From: DASSUW01 sp963844405
Lineage (GTDB): Bacteria > Actinomycetota > Thermoleophilia > Solirubrobacterales > Solirubrobacteraceae
Direction: 5' to 3'
NCBI GenBank assembly: GCA_963844405.1
Contig: CAWJNZ010000007.1
Coordinates: 620,001-684,000, forward strand
DNA: 64,000 nucleotides
The notes beneath the pieces are model-generated. The model had not been told where the DNA came from and did no database searches. It saw nothing but the letters and a program-made list of their open reading frames with translations. Shown here one piece after another: positions 10,253-18,225 of this stretch (positions within the stretch are counted from its first letter, which is position 1; the number at the start of each line of letters is the position of its first letter). Made by a program: the position numbers and the translations under genes.

Positions 10253-10270
10253 GTCATCCTCGAGGATGAC
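10253..10270. promoter_or_regulatory. 18-bp perfect palindrome, candidate operator
   Basis: GTCATCCTCGAGGATGAC is perfectly self-complementary. It lies in the 158-base space between the ABC/SRPBCC operon (minus strand) and the kinase/regulator operon (plus strand). A dimeric regulator such as the NarL-type protein at 12594-13262 could bind here and control both directions. Binding is inferred only from position and symmetry. Confidence 0.5.
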
Positions 10271-10315
10271 CCCGCGATCGTCATGCAGGAGGACGATCCG
10301 CGTCCGGGTCGCGGC

Positions 10316-10321
10316 TAACGT
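10316..10321 (+). promoter_or_regulatory. -10 box before first histidine kinase
   Basis: TAACGT lies nine bases before the ATG at 10331, the distance expected for a leaderless or near-leaderless transcript. No clear -35 box or ribosome binding site is seen. Confidence 0.45.
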
Positions 10322-10330
10322 TGCCTGACC

Positions 10331-11476
10331 ATGCTCGCACGGCTGCGCGCCATGGACCCGTATCGGGCCGACCTGCTACTGGCCTCCGTGCTCCTCGTCG
10401 AGGGGCTGCTGGAGGTCGTCTTCCTGCTGCCCGGCGAGACGCCGAACCAGGGGCTGGTCGCCGCTCTCGTGGCCGGGCTCGCCGGGTGCGTCGCGATCCG
10501 CCGCCGCCTGCCGGCCGTGGCCGCGCTGATCGGCATGCTGATCTTCTGCGGCTATCCGGCGCTCGGGCAGGAGTACACGGAGCACCTCGTCAGCCCGTTC
10601 TTCGTCTCGCTCCTGCTCATCTACGGCATCGGCCGCCACCTCGAGGGGCGCGTCGTCTGGCTGGTCACCGCCTACGCCGCGGTGGTCATGACGATCTTCA
10701 CGGCGCTCGAGCAGACCGACGACACGGTCGGCAACTACCTGCTGAGCATCGGCGCGCTCGTGGTGGCGCCGGTCCTGATCGGCCGCGTCATCCGCAACCG
10801 CGCCCAGCTCAACCAGGCGCTGCGCGAGAAGGCCGAGCGGCTCGAGCACGAGCGCGCCGATCGCGCCGCCGCCGCCGCGCTGGAGGAGCGCACGCGGATC
10901 GCCGGCGAGCTGCACGACGTCGTCGCCCACGCGCTGAGCGCGATGGTCGTCCAGGCGTCGGGCGCGCGCCGGCTCGCCGAGCGGGATCCGCAGCGAGCCG
11001 CCGACGCCTTCCAGGCGGTGGAGACGAGCGGGCGCGAGGCGCTGACCGAGATCCGCCGGCTGCTCGGCGTGCTGCGGCGCGACGACGAGGAGCTCGCGCT
11101 GGCCCCGCAGCCGTCGCTGCGGCACGTCGGCTCGCTCGTGAAGCGGCTCGAGGCCGCCGGGCTACCGGTCGAGCTCGGGATCGAGGGCGAGCAGCGCGAG
11201 CTGCCGATCGGCATCGACCTGACCGCCTACCGGGTGGTCCAGGAGGCGCTGGGCGGCGCGCTCGAGCACGGCCATGCGGGCCGCGCGCGCGTGAAGCTGC
11301 GCTACGGCGCCGACCACGTCGAGCTCGAGGTCGCCGACGACGGCGACGCGCCCGACCGGCCGCTGCTCGGCATCCGCGAGCGGGTGACGCTGTCCGGCGG
11401 CCAGCTGCGCGCCGGCGCGCGCCGCGACGGTGGGCACGTCGTCCGCGCGCGGCTGCCGCTCGGAGGGCCTGCGTGA
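10331..11476 (+). CDS. Sensor histidine kinase (HisKA_3), degenerate ATPase
   Basis: The 381-residue kinase has an N-terminal set of membrane helices (residues about 15-155) and no large extracellular loop. A HisKA_3 dimerisation segment follows, with the phospho-accepting His195 in GELHDVVAHALS. The ATPase domain is unusual. The N-box, normally EALTNAxKHA, reads EALGGALEHG and lacks the Asn that helps bind Mg-ATP. The glycine-rich lid is also short (DRPLLGIRERV). It may therefore be a poor kinase that works as a partner of the intact kinase encoded next, which it overlaps by 4 bp. Confidence 0.9.
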   Translation: MLARLRAMDPYRADLLLASVLLVEGLLEVVFLLPGETPNQGLVAALVAGLAGCVAIRRRLPAVAALIGMLIFCGYPALGQEYTEHLVSPFFVSLLLIYGIGRHLEGRVVWLVTAYAAVVMTIFTALEQTDDTVGNYLLSIGALVVAPVLIGRVIRNRAQLNQALREKAERLEHERADRAAAAALEERTRIAGELHDVVAHALSAMVVQASGARRLAERDPQRAADAFQAVETSGREALTEIRRLLGVLRRDDEELALAPQPSLRHVGSLVKRLEAAGLPVELGIEGEQRELPIGIDLTAYRVVQEALGGALEHGHAGRARVKLRYGADHVELEVADDGDAPDRPLLGIRERVTLSGGQLRAGARRDGGHVVRARLPLGGPA

Positions 11477-12597
11477 TCCGCAGGCTGCGGCGGCTCGACC
11501 GCCGCTGGATCGACCGCGCCATCGCCGGCGTGATGCTCGTGGCCGGCGCGGTCGAGCTGTTCGCCCGCGTGGGCACGCCCGGGCCGCAGAGCATCGCCAT
11601 CGTCGTCGTCGGCTACTCGACGCTGCTCTGGCGCCGGAGCCGGCCGCTGGTGGCGGGCGCCGTGATGTTCTCGATGTGGGTCCTGTTCAACGTCGCCGGC
11701 GACGCGGTCCAGTCGATGCAGCTGCCGCTCGTCGGGGCGCTGATCATGGGCTACGCGATGGGCTCCTACACCGACGGCCGCGACGCCCGGCTCGCCCCCT
11801 TCGTGATCCTCGTCGGGGTCGTCGCGGTCTCGGCGACGTGGGAGGACACGGTCTTCACCGACTACCTGTTCCCCACCGCCTTCGTGCTGATCGCGTGGCT
11901 CGCCGGGCGAGGGGTGCAGACGCGCACCCGCCTCACGGAGGCGCTGCACGAGGCGGCCGTGCGCGCGCAGGAGGCGCACGAGGAGGAGGTCGCGCGCGCG
12001 GCCGCCGACGAGCGCCGCCGGATCGCGCGCGAGATGCACGACGTGGTCGCGCACTCGGTGTCGGTGATGGTCGTCCAGGCGGGCGGCGCGCGCCGGATCC
12101 TCGAGCGCGAGCCCGCCCGCGCCGTCGAGGCCGCCGCCCACATCGAGGAGGTCGGGCGGGCCGCCCTGACCGAGATGCGGCGGCTGCTCGGGCTCATGCA
12201 CCACGGCGACGAGCGCGGGCCGCAGCCCGGGATGGGCCGGCTCGGCGCCCTCGTCGAGCGCACGCGCGCCGCCGGCCTGCCGGTCTCGCTTACCGTCGAG
12301 GGCGAGCCGCGGTCGCTGCCGGCGGGCATGGACCTCGCCGCCTACCGCGTGGTCCAGGAGGCCCTGACGAACGCCATCAAGCACGCGGGCGCGGCGCCCA
12401 CCGAGGTCACGGTGCGCTGGCAGCCCGATCGGCTCGAGCTGCAGATCGTCGACACCGGCGCGCGGACGGCCAACGGGAGCGGCGGCGGCCACGGGCTGGT
12501 GGGGATGGAGGAGCGCGTCCGCCTCTACGACGGAGAGCTGCGCGCCGGCCGCCGTGCCGGCGGGGGATTCGAGGTCATCGCTAGGTTGCCCCTGTGA
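11473..12597 (+). CDS. Sensor histidine kinase (HisKA_3)
   Basis: The 374-residue kinase starts at a GTG overlapping the stop of the previous kinase gene (GTGA). Membrane helices occupy about residues 15-155. The His box is REMHDVVAHSVS, the N-box is intact (EALTNAIKHA), and the D- and G-boxes are present (IVDTG and GGGHGLVGMEERV). It is a paralogue of the preceding kinase but keeps the residues needed for activity. It should phosphorylate the regulator encoded immediately after, again with a 4-bp overlap. Compact membrane sensors of this type often respond to envelope stress or antibiotics. Confidence 0.93.
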   Translation: MIRRLRRLDRRWIDRAIAGVMLVAGAVELFARVGTPGPQSIAIVVVGYSTLLWRRSRPLVAGAVMFSMWVLFNVAGDAVQSMQLPLVGALIMGYAMGSYTDGRDARLAPFVILVGVVAVSATWEDTVFTDYLFPTAFVLIAWLAGRGVQTRTRLTEALHEAAVRAQEAHEEEVARAAADERRRIAREMHDVVAHSVSVMVVQAGGARRILEREPARAVEAAAHIEEVGRAALTEMRRLLGLMHHGDERGPQPGMGRLGALVERTRAAGLPVSLTVEGEPRSLPAGMDLAAYRVVQEALTNAIKHAGAAPTEVTVRWQPDRLELQIVDTGARTANGSGGGHGLVGMEERVRLYDGELRAGRRAGGGFEVIARLPL

Positions 12598-13262
12598 TCC
12601 GGGTCCTGATCGCCGACGACCAGGCGCTGGTGCGCGCCGGCTTCCGCATGATCCTCGACGCCGAGGAGGACATCGACGTGATCGGCGAGGCGGCCGACGG
12701 CGCCGAGGCGGTCGAGCAGACGAAGCGGCTCGACCCCGACGTGGTGCTGATGGACATCCGCATGCCCGAGCTCGACGGGATCGAGGCGACGCGGCGGGTG
12801 GTCGCCGGCGGCGGCGACGACCCCGCGCGGGTTCTGATGCTGACGACCTTCGATCTCAACGAGTACGTCTACGAGGCGCTGCGCGCCGGCGCCTCCGGGT
12901 TCCTCCTGAAGGACGTGCCGCCGGAGGAGCTGGCCGCCGGCATCCGCGTGGTCGCGCGCGGCGACGCGCTGCTCGCCCCCTCGATCACCAAACGATTGAT
13001 CCACGAGTTCGCGCGCGCGGCGCCGGCCTCCGGCCCGCCGGCCGGCTACGCCGAGCTGACCGCGCGCGAGGTCGAGGTCTTCAAGCTCGTCGCGCGCGGG
13101 CTCTCGAACGCCGAGATCGCCGCCGAGCTGGTGGTGAGCGAGACGACGGTCAAGACCCATGTCGCGCGGCTGCTCATGAAGCTCGGGCTGCGCGACCGCG
13201 TCCAGGCCGTCGTGCTCGCATACGAGTCGGGGATCGCGGTGCCGGGAAGTACGGCGCCGTGA
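12594..13262 (+). CDS. NarL/LuxR-family response regulator
   Basis: The 222-residue regulator is complete. The acidic pocket is in LIADDQALVR, the phospho-acceptor Asp in VVLMDIRMPELDG, the Thr in LTTFD and the Lys in LLKDV. The LuxR helix-turn-helix is at the C-terminus (SNAEIAAELVVSETTVKTHV). The GTG start overlaps the kinase stop (GTGA). A TAGGTT box lies six bases before the start, so it may also have its own promoter. The likely target is the divergent ABC operon and its own operon through the palindrome at 10253-10270 (inference). Confidence 0.95.
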   Translation: MIRVLIADDQALVRAGFRMILDAEEDIDVIGEAADGAEAVEQTKRLDPDVVLMDIRMPELDGIEATRRVVAGGGDDPARVLMLTTFDLNEYVYEALRAGASGFLLKDVPPEELAAGIRVVARGDALLAPSITKRLIHEFARAAPASGPPAGYAELTAREVEVFKLVARGLSNAEIAAELVVSETTVKTHVARLLMKLGLRDRVQAVVLAYESGIAVPGSTAP

Positions 13263-14842
13263 CCTGGTGGCAGAGCGCGGTCGTCTACCAGATCTACCCG
13301 CGCAGCTTCGCCGACTCCGACGGTGACGGGATCGGCGACCTCGGCGGGATCGAGTCGCGGCTCGACCACCTCGCCGAGCTCGGCGTCGACGTGATCTGGC
13401 TGTCGCCGATCTACCCCTCGCCGCAGGACGACGCCGGCTACGACATCAGCGACTACCAGGACATCGACTCCACGTTCGGGACGCTGGAGGACTTCGACCG
13501 GCTGCTGGCCGCCGTCCACGCGCGCGGGATGAAGCTCGTCATGGACCTGGTGGTGAACCACAGCTCCGACGAGCACCCGTGGTTCGTCGAGTCGCGCTCG
13601 AGCCGCGACAACCCCAGGCGCGACTGGTACTGGTGGCGCGACGAGCCGACGAACTGGCGCTCGTTCTTCTCCGGCCCGGCGTGGGAGCTCGACCAGGCGA
13701 CCGGCCAGTACTACCTGCACCTCTTCTCGCGCAAGCAGCCGGACCTCAACTGGGAGAACCCCGAGGTGCGGCGGGCGATCTACTCGATGATGGGCTGGTG
13801 GCTCGACCGCGGGGTCGACGGCTTCCGCATGGACGTCATCAACATGATCTCCAAGGACACCGCGCTCCCCGACGCGCCCGGCGGCGACGGCTCGCCCTAC
13901 TACCTGTGCGGGCCGCGCATCCACGAGTTCCTGCAGGAGATGCACCGCGAGGTGTTCGCCGATCGCTCCGAGCTGCTGGCCGTCGGCGAGATGCCGGGCG
14001 TGACGCTGGAGAACGCGAAGCTGTTCACCGACCCCGCGCGCGGCGAGGTCGACATGGTGTTCCAGTTCGAGCACGTCCAGCTCGACCAGGGGCCGACGAA
14101 GTGGGACGTGCGGCGCTTGCGGCTGACCGATCTGAAGCGATCGCTGGGCCGCTGGCAGGTGGGTCTGGCGGAGACGGGCTGGAACAGCCTCTATTGGAAC
14201 AACCACGACCAGCCGCGGGTCGTCTCGCGCTTCGGCGACGGGAGCCCCGAGGCGGCCAAGATGCTCGGCACGGTCCTGCACCTGCACCGCGGGACGCCGT
14301 ACGTGTACCAGGGCGAGGAGCTCGGGATGACCAACTTCCCGTTCACCTCGATCGACGAGTTCCGCGACATCGAGTCGCTCAACCACTACGCCGAGGCGGG
14401 GCCCGGGTCACTGGCCGCGCTGCAGGCCATGAGCCGCGACAACGCGCGGACGCCGATGCAGTGGGACGCCTCGCCGAAGGCCGGGTTCACCAGCGGGGAG
14501 CCGTGGCTGCCGGTCAACCCCAACCACGCCGAGATCAACGCCGAGGCCGCGCGCGCCGACCCCGACTCGGTCTTCCACCACTACCGGCGGCTGATCGAGC
14601 TGCGGCACAGCGAGCCGGCCGTCGTGCACGGCGACTTCACGATGCTGCTCGAGGACGACGAGCGCGTCTACGCGTTCCTGCGCCGATGGGAGGAGACCGA
14701 GCTGCTCGTGCTCGGCAACTTCTCCGGCGACGAGGTGCCGGTGGACCTGACCGGCTGGGAGGACGCCGAGGTGGTCATCGGCTCACCCGGCGGTGCGCTG
14801 CGGCCGTGGGAGAGCCGCGTCTACCGGCGCTACTGGCGGTGA
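13259..14842 (+). CDS. Alpha-glucosidase, glycoside hydrolase family 13
   Basis: The 527-residue enzyme belongs to the oligo-1,6-glucosidase/alpha-glucosidase branch of GH13. The nucleophile is Asp192 in DGFRMDVINM, the acid is Glu244 in AVGEMPG, and the third carboxylate is Asp317 in NNHDQPR. The N-terminus (WWQSAVVYQIYPRSFADSDG) is typical. There is no signal peptide, so it acts in the cytoplasm on short alpha-glucosides. Val replaces Thr in the MDLVVNHSSDEH motif of the substrate-selecting region; such changes separate alpha-1,4 from alpha-1,6 preference, but this is not decisive. The GTG start overlaps the regulator stop, so it is co-transcribed with a two-component system. Confidence 0.93.
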   Translation: MTWWQSAVVYQIYPRSFADSDGDGIGDLGGIESRLDHLAELGVDVIWLSPIYPSPQDDAGYDISDYQDIDSTFGTLEDFDRLLAAVHARGMKLVMDLVVNHSSDEHPWFVESRSSRDNPRRDWYWWRDEPTNWRSFFSGPAWELDQATGQYYLHLFSRKQPDLNWENPEVRRAIYSMMGWWLDRGVDGFRMDVINMISKDTALPDAPGGDGSPYYLCGPRIHEFLQEMHREVFADRSELLAVGEMPGVTLENAKLFTDPARGEVDMVFQFEHVQLDQGPTKWDVRRLRLTDLKRSLGRWQVGLAETGWNSLYWNNHDQPRVVSRFGDGSPEAAKMLGTVLHLHRGTPYVYQGEELGMTNFPFTSIDEFRDIESLNHYAEAGPGSLAALQAMSRDNARTPMQWDASPKAGFTSGEPWLPVNPNHAEINAEAARADPDSVFHHYRRLIELRHSEPAVVHGDFTMLLEDDERVYAFLRRWEETELLVLGNFSGDEVPVDLTGWEDAEVVIGSPGGALRPWESRVYRRYWR

Positions 14843-15009
14843 TCGCCGAGCCCGCCGGCCTTGCGGGCGTTCTCGAACCACTTCGTCGAGGCGTCGAGCA
14901 CGAAGCCGAGGGCGGCGATCACGAGCACGAAGCCGATCAGGGGCGACGACACGCTCGAGGCCGCCACCAGGCAGATGACGGCGGCGAGCATCGGAAGCCA
15001 GTACCGCAC
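14830..15009 (-). CDS. Small two-helix membrane protein, 59 residues
   Basis: A short minus-strand gene starts at GTG 15009 and ends at TAG 14830. It has two hydrophobic helices (WLPMLAAVICLVAASSV and LIGFVLVIAALGFVLDA) and a basic, polar tail (TKWFENARKAGGLGDHRQ). It overlaps the 3' end of the glucosidase gene by 13 bases and starts 17 bases from the divergent S4 gene. I do not recognise a family. The codon pattern and helix layout support a real gene, but its short length leaves doubt. Confidence 0.6.
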   Translation of the reverse strand: MRYWLPMLAAVICLVAASSVSSPLIGFVLVIAALGFVLDASTKWFENARKAGGLGDHRQ

Positions 15010-15026
15010 GCCCTGGATCCTACGCT

Positions 15027-15242
15027 GTGAGCTTGCGCGAGGTGCGGATCCGCGGCGACATGATCCGGCTCGGCCAGCTGCTCAAGCTCGCCGGCGTGAT
15101 CGACTCCAGCGGTGAGGCGAAGGCGCTGCTCGCCGAGGTGCCGGTCAGCGTGAACGGCGAGGCCGAGACGCGCCGTGGGCGCCAGCTGCATCCGGGTGAC
15201 GAGGTGCGCGTGGGCGACGAGGCGCTGCGCGTGGTCGGCTGA
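15027..15242 (+). CDS. S4-domain RNA-binding protein (YaaA-like)
   Basis: The 71-residue protein is a single S4 RNA-binding domain. The conserved core is LGQLLKLAGVIDSSGEAKAL, followed by VSVNGEAETRRGRQLHPGDEV. Stand-alone S4 proteins of this size (YaaA/YbcJ group) bind structured RNA, often rRNA. The GTG at 15027 is taken as the start. It is divergent from the small membrane protein. Confidence 0.9.
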   Translation: MSLREVRIRGDMIRLGQLLKLAGVIDSSGEAKALLAEVPVSVNGEAETRRGRQLHPGDEVRVGDEALRVVG

Positions 15243-15298
15243 GCGCGCGGTCCGGTTCAAGCCGAGGGCGGTCCCGGCCGATTGCCGAGGAGATCGTC

Positions 15299-16312
15299 AT
15301 GGCCGACGCGCGGCACCCGAACGAAGAGGACCCTCGCGACGAGGGCCGGCTCGCCGACCTCGTGTCGGCCGGCATGTGGACGACGGCCGGCGTCGTCGGC
15401 GCGGCGATGTTCGCGCTCCCCGGCTCGTCGCACGAGCACGTCGGCGCCGGCCTCGCGGTCGCCGCCGGCGCCGTGCTGTGGGGGCTCGTCTCGCTCGCGC
15501 TCTACCTCACGCGCACCACGATGTCGCTGACGACGCGCGCCGTCGTCACCGCCTTCACGGCGCCGGTCGTGATCGCCGCGATCTGGGCCTCCGGCGGTGC
15601 CGAGAGCTTCCTCGGCCCGCTGCTGCTCTTCACCTCGCTCTTCATCGCCTACTTCTTCCCGCCGCGGCTGGCCTGGCCGCTGGTGGCGCTGTTCGCCGCC
15701 GTCTTCGCCACGCCCCTGCTCTACGACCCGGCGGCGATCGAGCAGGCCTACCCGGCGCGGGCGCTCGCGTTCGCCGTGGCCATCGCCGGCGAGTCGGTGG
15801 TCATGCAGCTGCTGAAGCGCCGCCTGCTGCGCGCCGAGGCGCGCCAGCGCGTGATGGCCCAGCGGGACCCGCTGACCGCGCTCTACAACCGCCGCAGCTT
15901 CGACTCCGCCCTGGAGCACGCGCTCGGCCGCGGCGACGGCGTCGCGCTCGTCCTGTTCGACTTCGACCGCTTCAAGCACATCAACGACGAGTACGGGCAC
16001 CCGGTCGGCGACGCCGTGCTGCGCGCGGTCGCCGCCGCCTGCGACGCCGTGGTCCGCGACGGCGACTGCCTGGCGCGGATCGGCGGCGACGAGTTCGCGG
16101 TCGTCGCGCCCGGCGCGCGCTCGAGCGGGGTCGCCCGCATCGTCGCCTCGCTCGAGGAGGCGATCGCGGACGCCGACTTCCCTGAAGGCATCCCCGCCGT
16201 GCGCGCGAGCTTCGCGTGGGCGGTCGCGCCCGACGACGCCGGCGACGGACCGGCGCTGCTCGACCGCGCCGACCAGCGCCTGCTCTACCGCAAGCGACTC
16301 AACAAGGTCTGA
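15299..16312 (+). CDS. Membrane-bound diguanylate cyclase
   Basis: The 337-residue protein has about six membrane helices (residues 25-170) and a C-terminal GGDEF domain. The active-site GGDEF motif is at residues 262-266 (ARIGGDEFAVV). An inhibitory-site motif RDGD lies five residues before it, the usual place for product feedback. It should make cyclic di-GMP from two GTP, which controls motility, adhesion or exopolysaccharide. No extracellular sensor domain is present, so the helices themselves are probably the sensor. GAGGAG lies 7 bases before the ATG. Confidence 0.92.
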   Translation: MADARHPNEEDPRDEGRLADLVSAGMWTTAGVVGAAMFALPGSSHEHVGAGLAVAAGAVLWGLVSLALYLTRTTMSLTTRAVVTAFTAPVVIAAIWASGGAESFLGPLLLFTSLFIAYFFPPRLAWPLVALFAAVFATPLLYDPAAIEQAYPARALAFAVAIAGESVVMQLLKRRLLRAEARQRVMAQRDPLTALYNRRSFDSALEHALGRGDGVALVLFDFDRFKHINDEYGHPVGDAVLRAVAAACDAVVRDGDCLARIGGDEFAVVAPGARSSGVARIVASLEEAIADADFPEGIPAVRASFAWAVAPDDAGDGPALLDRADQRLLYRKRLNKV

Positions 16313-16319
16313 GGCGCGC

Positions 16320-16325
16320 TAGGGT
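16320..16325 (+). promoter_or_regulatory. -10 box before glycoamylase-like gene
   Basis: TAGGGT occurs 36 bases before the ATG at 16362. The leader contains GGGGGGAG as the ribosome binding site, so this gene appears to have a normal leader. Confidence 0.35.
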
Positions 16326-16361
16326 TTCGTCGACTCATCGGCGAAACTCGGGGGGAGTCGT

Positions 16362-18098
16362 ATGAGAACGTTCGTGGCAGGACTTCTTGCGCTGGTGGCC
16401 GTGCTTGCGGCGGCGCAGCCGGCGGCGGCGCAGGGCGGCGGCACGCTGGAGCGCTACGCGGAGGGCACCTGGCGCTCGTTCGACGCCATGACGCCCAGCC
16501 GCAGCGGGCTCCCGGCCGACGTGCTCAATAGCGACGGCTCGCGGTCAGTGCAGACCTCGACGACCAACATCGGCGCGTACATGTGGAGCGCCGTGGTGGC
16601 CGAGCGGCTGGGCATCATCCGCCGCTCGGAGCTGGTCTCGCGCATGCGGCGGACGATGACGACGCTCGAGGGGATGGAGCGCCACGCCGCGAGCGGCCAG
16701 TACTACAACTGGTACGACCACCGGACGGGCGAGAAGCTGACGGTGTGGCCGCCGTCCGGTGCGCCGCTCACCCCGATCCTCTCGACGGTCGACAACGGGT
16801 GGCTGGCGGTCGGCCTGAAGATCGTCGCCGAGCGCGTCCCCGAGGTCTCTGAGCGGGCGCGCGCCATCTACGACTCGATGGACTTCGGCTTCTACTACCG
16901 GCCGCAGCGCAATCAGATGCTGTTCCACTACGTCCCGGACGAGAACCGCGACGTCTGCTGCTACGACACGATCGTCAGCGAGTCGCGGATCGGCGCCTAC
17001 ATCGGGATCGCCAAGGGCGAGGTGCCCGAGCGAGTGCACTTCGGGCCGTACCGCTCGTTCCCGGACTCGTGCGACTGGGCCTGGACCGAGACGCGCCCGC
17101 AGGGCTTCACGCGCACGTACTTCGGCACCACGGTCTACGACGGCTCGCTCCCCTACAACCAGACGCTCGTGACCCCGAGCTGGGGCGGCAGCATGTTCGA
17201 GGCGCTGATGCCGGCGCTCTTCCTGCCCGAGGAGCGATGGGGCCCGGGCAGCTGGGGCGCGAACCATCCGCTGACCGCGGCCGCGCAGATCCACCACGGC
17301 CTCGTCGAGGCGGAGTACGGCTACTGGGGCTTCTCGCCTTCCGACATCCCCGAGGGCGGCTACGCCGCGTACGGCGTCGACGGCATCGGCAGCGACCCCA
17401 ACGGCTACCCGTCGAACAACGACCGCACGCTGATCGACCACGGCTGGCTCGGGTGCCCCGGCCGCGACCCGCAGCCCGACCCGCCGCCGACCGAGTACAC
17501 CAACGGCGTCGTCACCCCGCACGCGGCCTTCCTCGCCCTGCGCTACGCGCCGCAGGAGACGGTGGCCAACCTGCAGCGGCTCGAGCGCGACTTCGACATC
17601 TACACGCGCTGGGGCTTCCGCGACTCCGTCAACGTCGACTCGGGCGAGGTCGCGGACTCCCACCTGTCGCTTGACCAGGGCATGATCATGGCCGCCATCG
17701 GCAACGCGCTCGGCGATGACGTGCTGCGCAAGGCCTTCGCCACCGCTGACGTCGAGCGCGAGCTGCGGCCGGTGATGGGCGTCGAGGAGTTCAGCGCCTC
17801 GCCGCGCCCGTGCACGATCACGGGCACGGAGGGCAACGACCGCCTGCGCGGCACGGGCGGCGACGACGTGATCTGCGGCCTGGGCGGCGACGACTTCATC
17901 GAGGGCGGCGGAGGCGACGACGCCCTGATGGGCGACGCCGGCAAGGACCGCCTGGACGGCGGCGCCGGCGACGACACGCTCTACGGCGGCGACGGCGACG
18001 ACCGGCTCGACGGCCAGGGCGACACCGACGTGCTGTCCGGCGGCCCGGGCGCGGACAGCCTCCGCGCCGGCCCCGGCGACCACGCCGAGCAGGGCTGA
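16362..18098 (+). CDS. Secreted glycoamylase-like protein with RTX repeats
   Basis: The 578-residue protein has a signal peptide (residues 1-26, ending PAAAQG). The main part (about 30-470) resembles the putative glucoamylase family (PF10091), whose characterised relatives (GH144) cleave beta-1,2-glucans. It holds an alpha/alpha barrel pattern with TPHAAFLALRYAPQETVANL and SHLSLDQGMIMAAIGNALG. Residues about 485-575 form RTX-type calcium-binding repeats (GTGGDDVICGLGGDDFIEGG and more). Such repeats normally follow type I secretion, but here a Sec signal is present. The substrate is uncertain. Confidence 0.82.
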   Translation: MRTFVAGLLALVAVLAAAQPAAAQGGGTLERYAEGTWRSFDAMTPSRSGLPADVLNSDGSRSVQTSTTNIGAYMWSAVVAERLGIIRRSELVSRMRRTMTTLEGMERHAASGQYYNWYDHRTGEKLTVWPPSGAPLTPILSTVDNGWLAVGLKIVAERVPEVSERARAIYDSMDFGFYYRPQRNQMLFHYVPDENRDVCCYDTIVSESRIGAYIGIAKGEVPERVHFGPYRSFPDSCDWAWTETRPQGFTRTYFGTTVYDGSLPYNQTLVTPSWGGSMFEALMPALFLPEERWGPGSWGANHPLTAAAQIHHGLVEAEYGYWGFSPSDIPEGGYAAYGVDGIGSDPNGYPSNNDRTLIDHGWLGCPGRDPQPDPPPTEYTNGVVTPHAAFLALRYAPQETVANLQRLERDFDIYTRWGFRDSVNVDSGEVADSHLSLDQGMIMAAIGNALGDDVLRKAFATADVERELRPVMGVEEFSASPRPCTITGTEGNDRLRGTGGDDVICGLGGDDFIEGGGGDDALMGDAGKDRLDGGAGDDTLYGGDGDDRLDGQGDTDVLSGGPGADSLRAGPGDHAEQG

Positions 18099-18108
18099 CG
18101 ACGCGAGA

Positions 18109-18138
18109 GGGGTCAGACCCCGCACGGGGTCTGACCCC
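18109..18138. repeat. Inverted repeat, 13-bp arms, REP-like
   Basis: GGGGTCAGACCCC and its exact reverse complement GGGGTCTGACCCC are separated by GCAC. Each arm is itself nearly palindromic. The element lies 10 bases after the stop of the glycoamylase-like gene and could act as its terminator. Similar GGGGTCAGACCCC elements are dispersed in many environmental genomes as REP-type repeats, from general knowledge. Confidence 0.8.
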
Positions 18139-18222
18139 CTCAACATAAAGGGCCTGTCCCTCAATGTTGAGGGACTGTCCCCCAATGTTGAGTGCCTGTC
18201 CCTCAATATTAAGTGCCTGTCC
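18139..18222. repeat. Four tandem 21-bp repeats
   Basis: Four units of exactly 21 bases run without gaps. Each ends in CTGTCC and carries a variable AT-richer core (AACATAAAG, AATGTTGAG, AATGTTGAG, AATATTAAG). Between the first and second unit, GTCCCTCAATGTTGAGGGAC forms a palindrome with 9-bp arms. The array is markedly less GC-rich than the flanks. It ends three bases before the first codon of the next gene, in a frame that stays open through all repeats. Confidence 0.9.
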
Positions 18223-18225
18223 CCG

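Noticed and set aside
15257..15284. TCAA-N16-GCCGATTG, resembling a flagellar sigma (sigma-28) promoter, upstream of the diguanylate cyclase gene
   Set aside because: The expected transcription start would fall inside the ribosome binding site, the -35 match is partial, and no motility genes are in the window.
18139..18225. The 21-bp repeats as a CRISPR array
   Set aside because: The units are directly adjacent with no spacers, and no cas genes are present.
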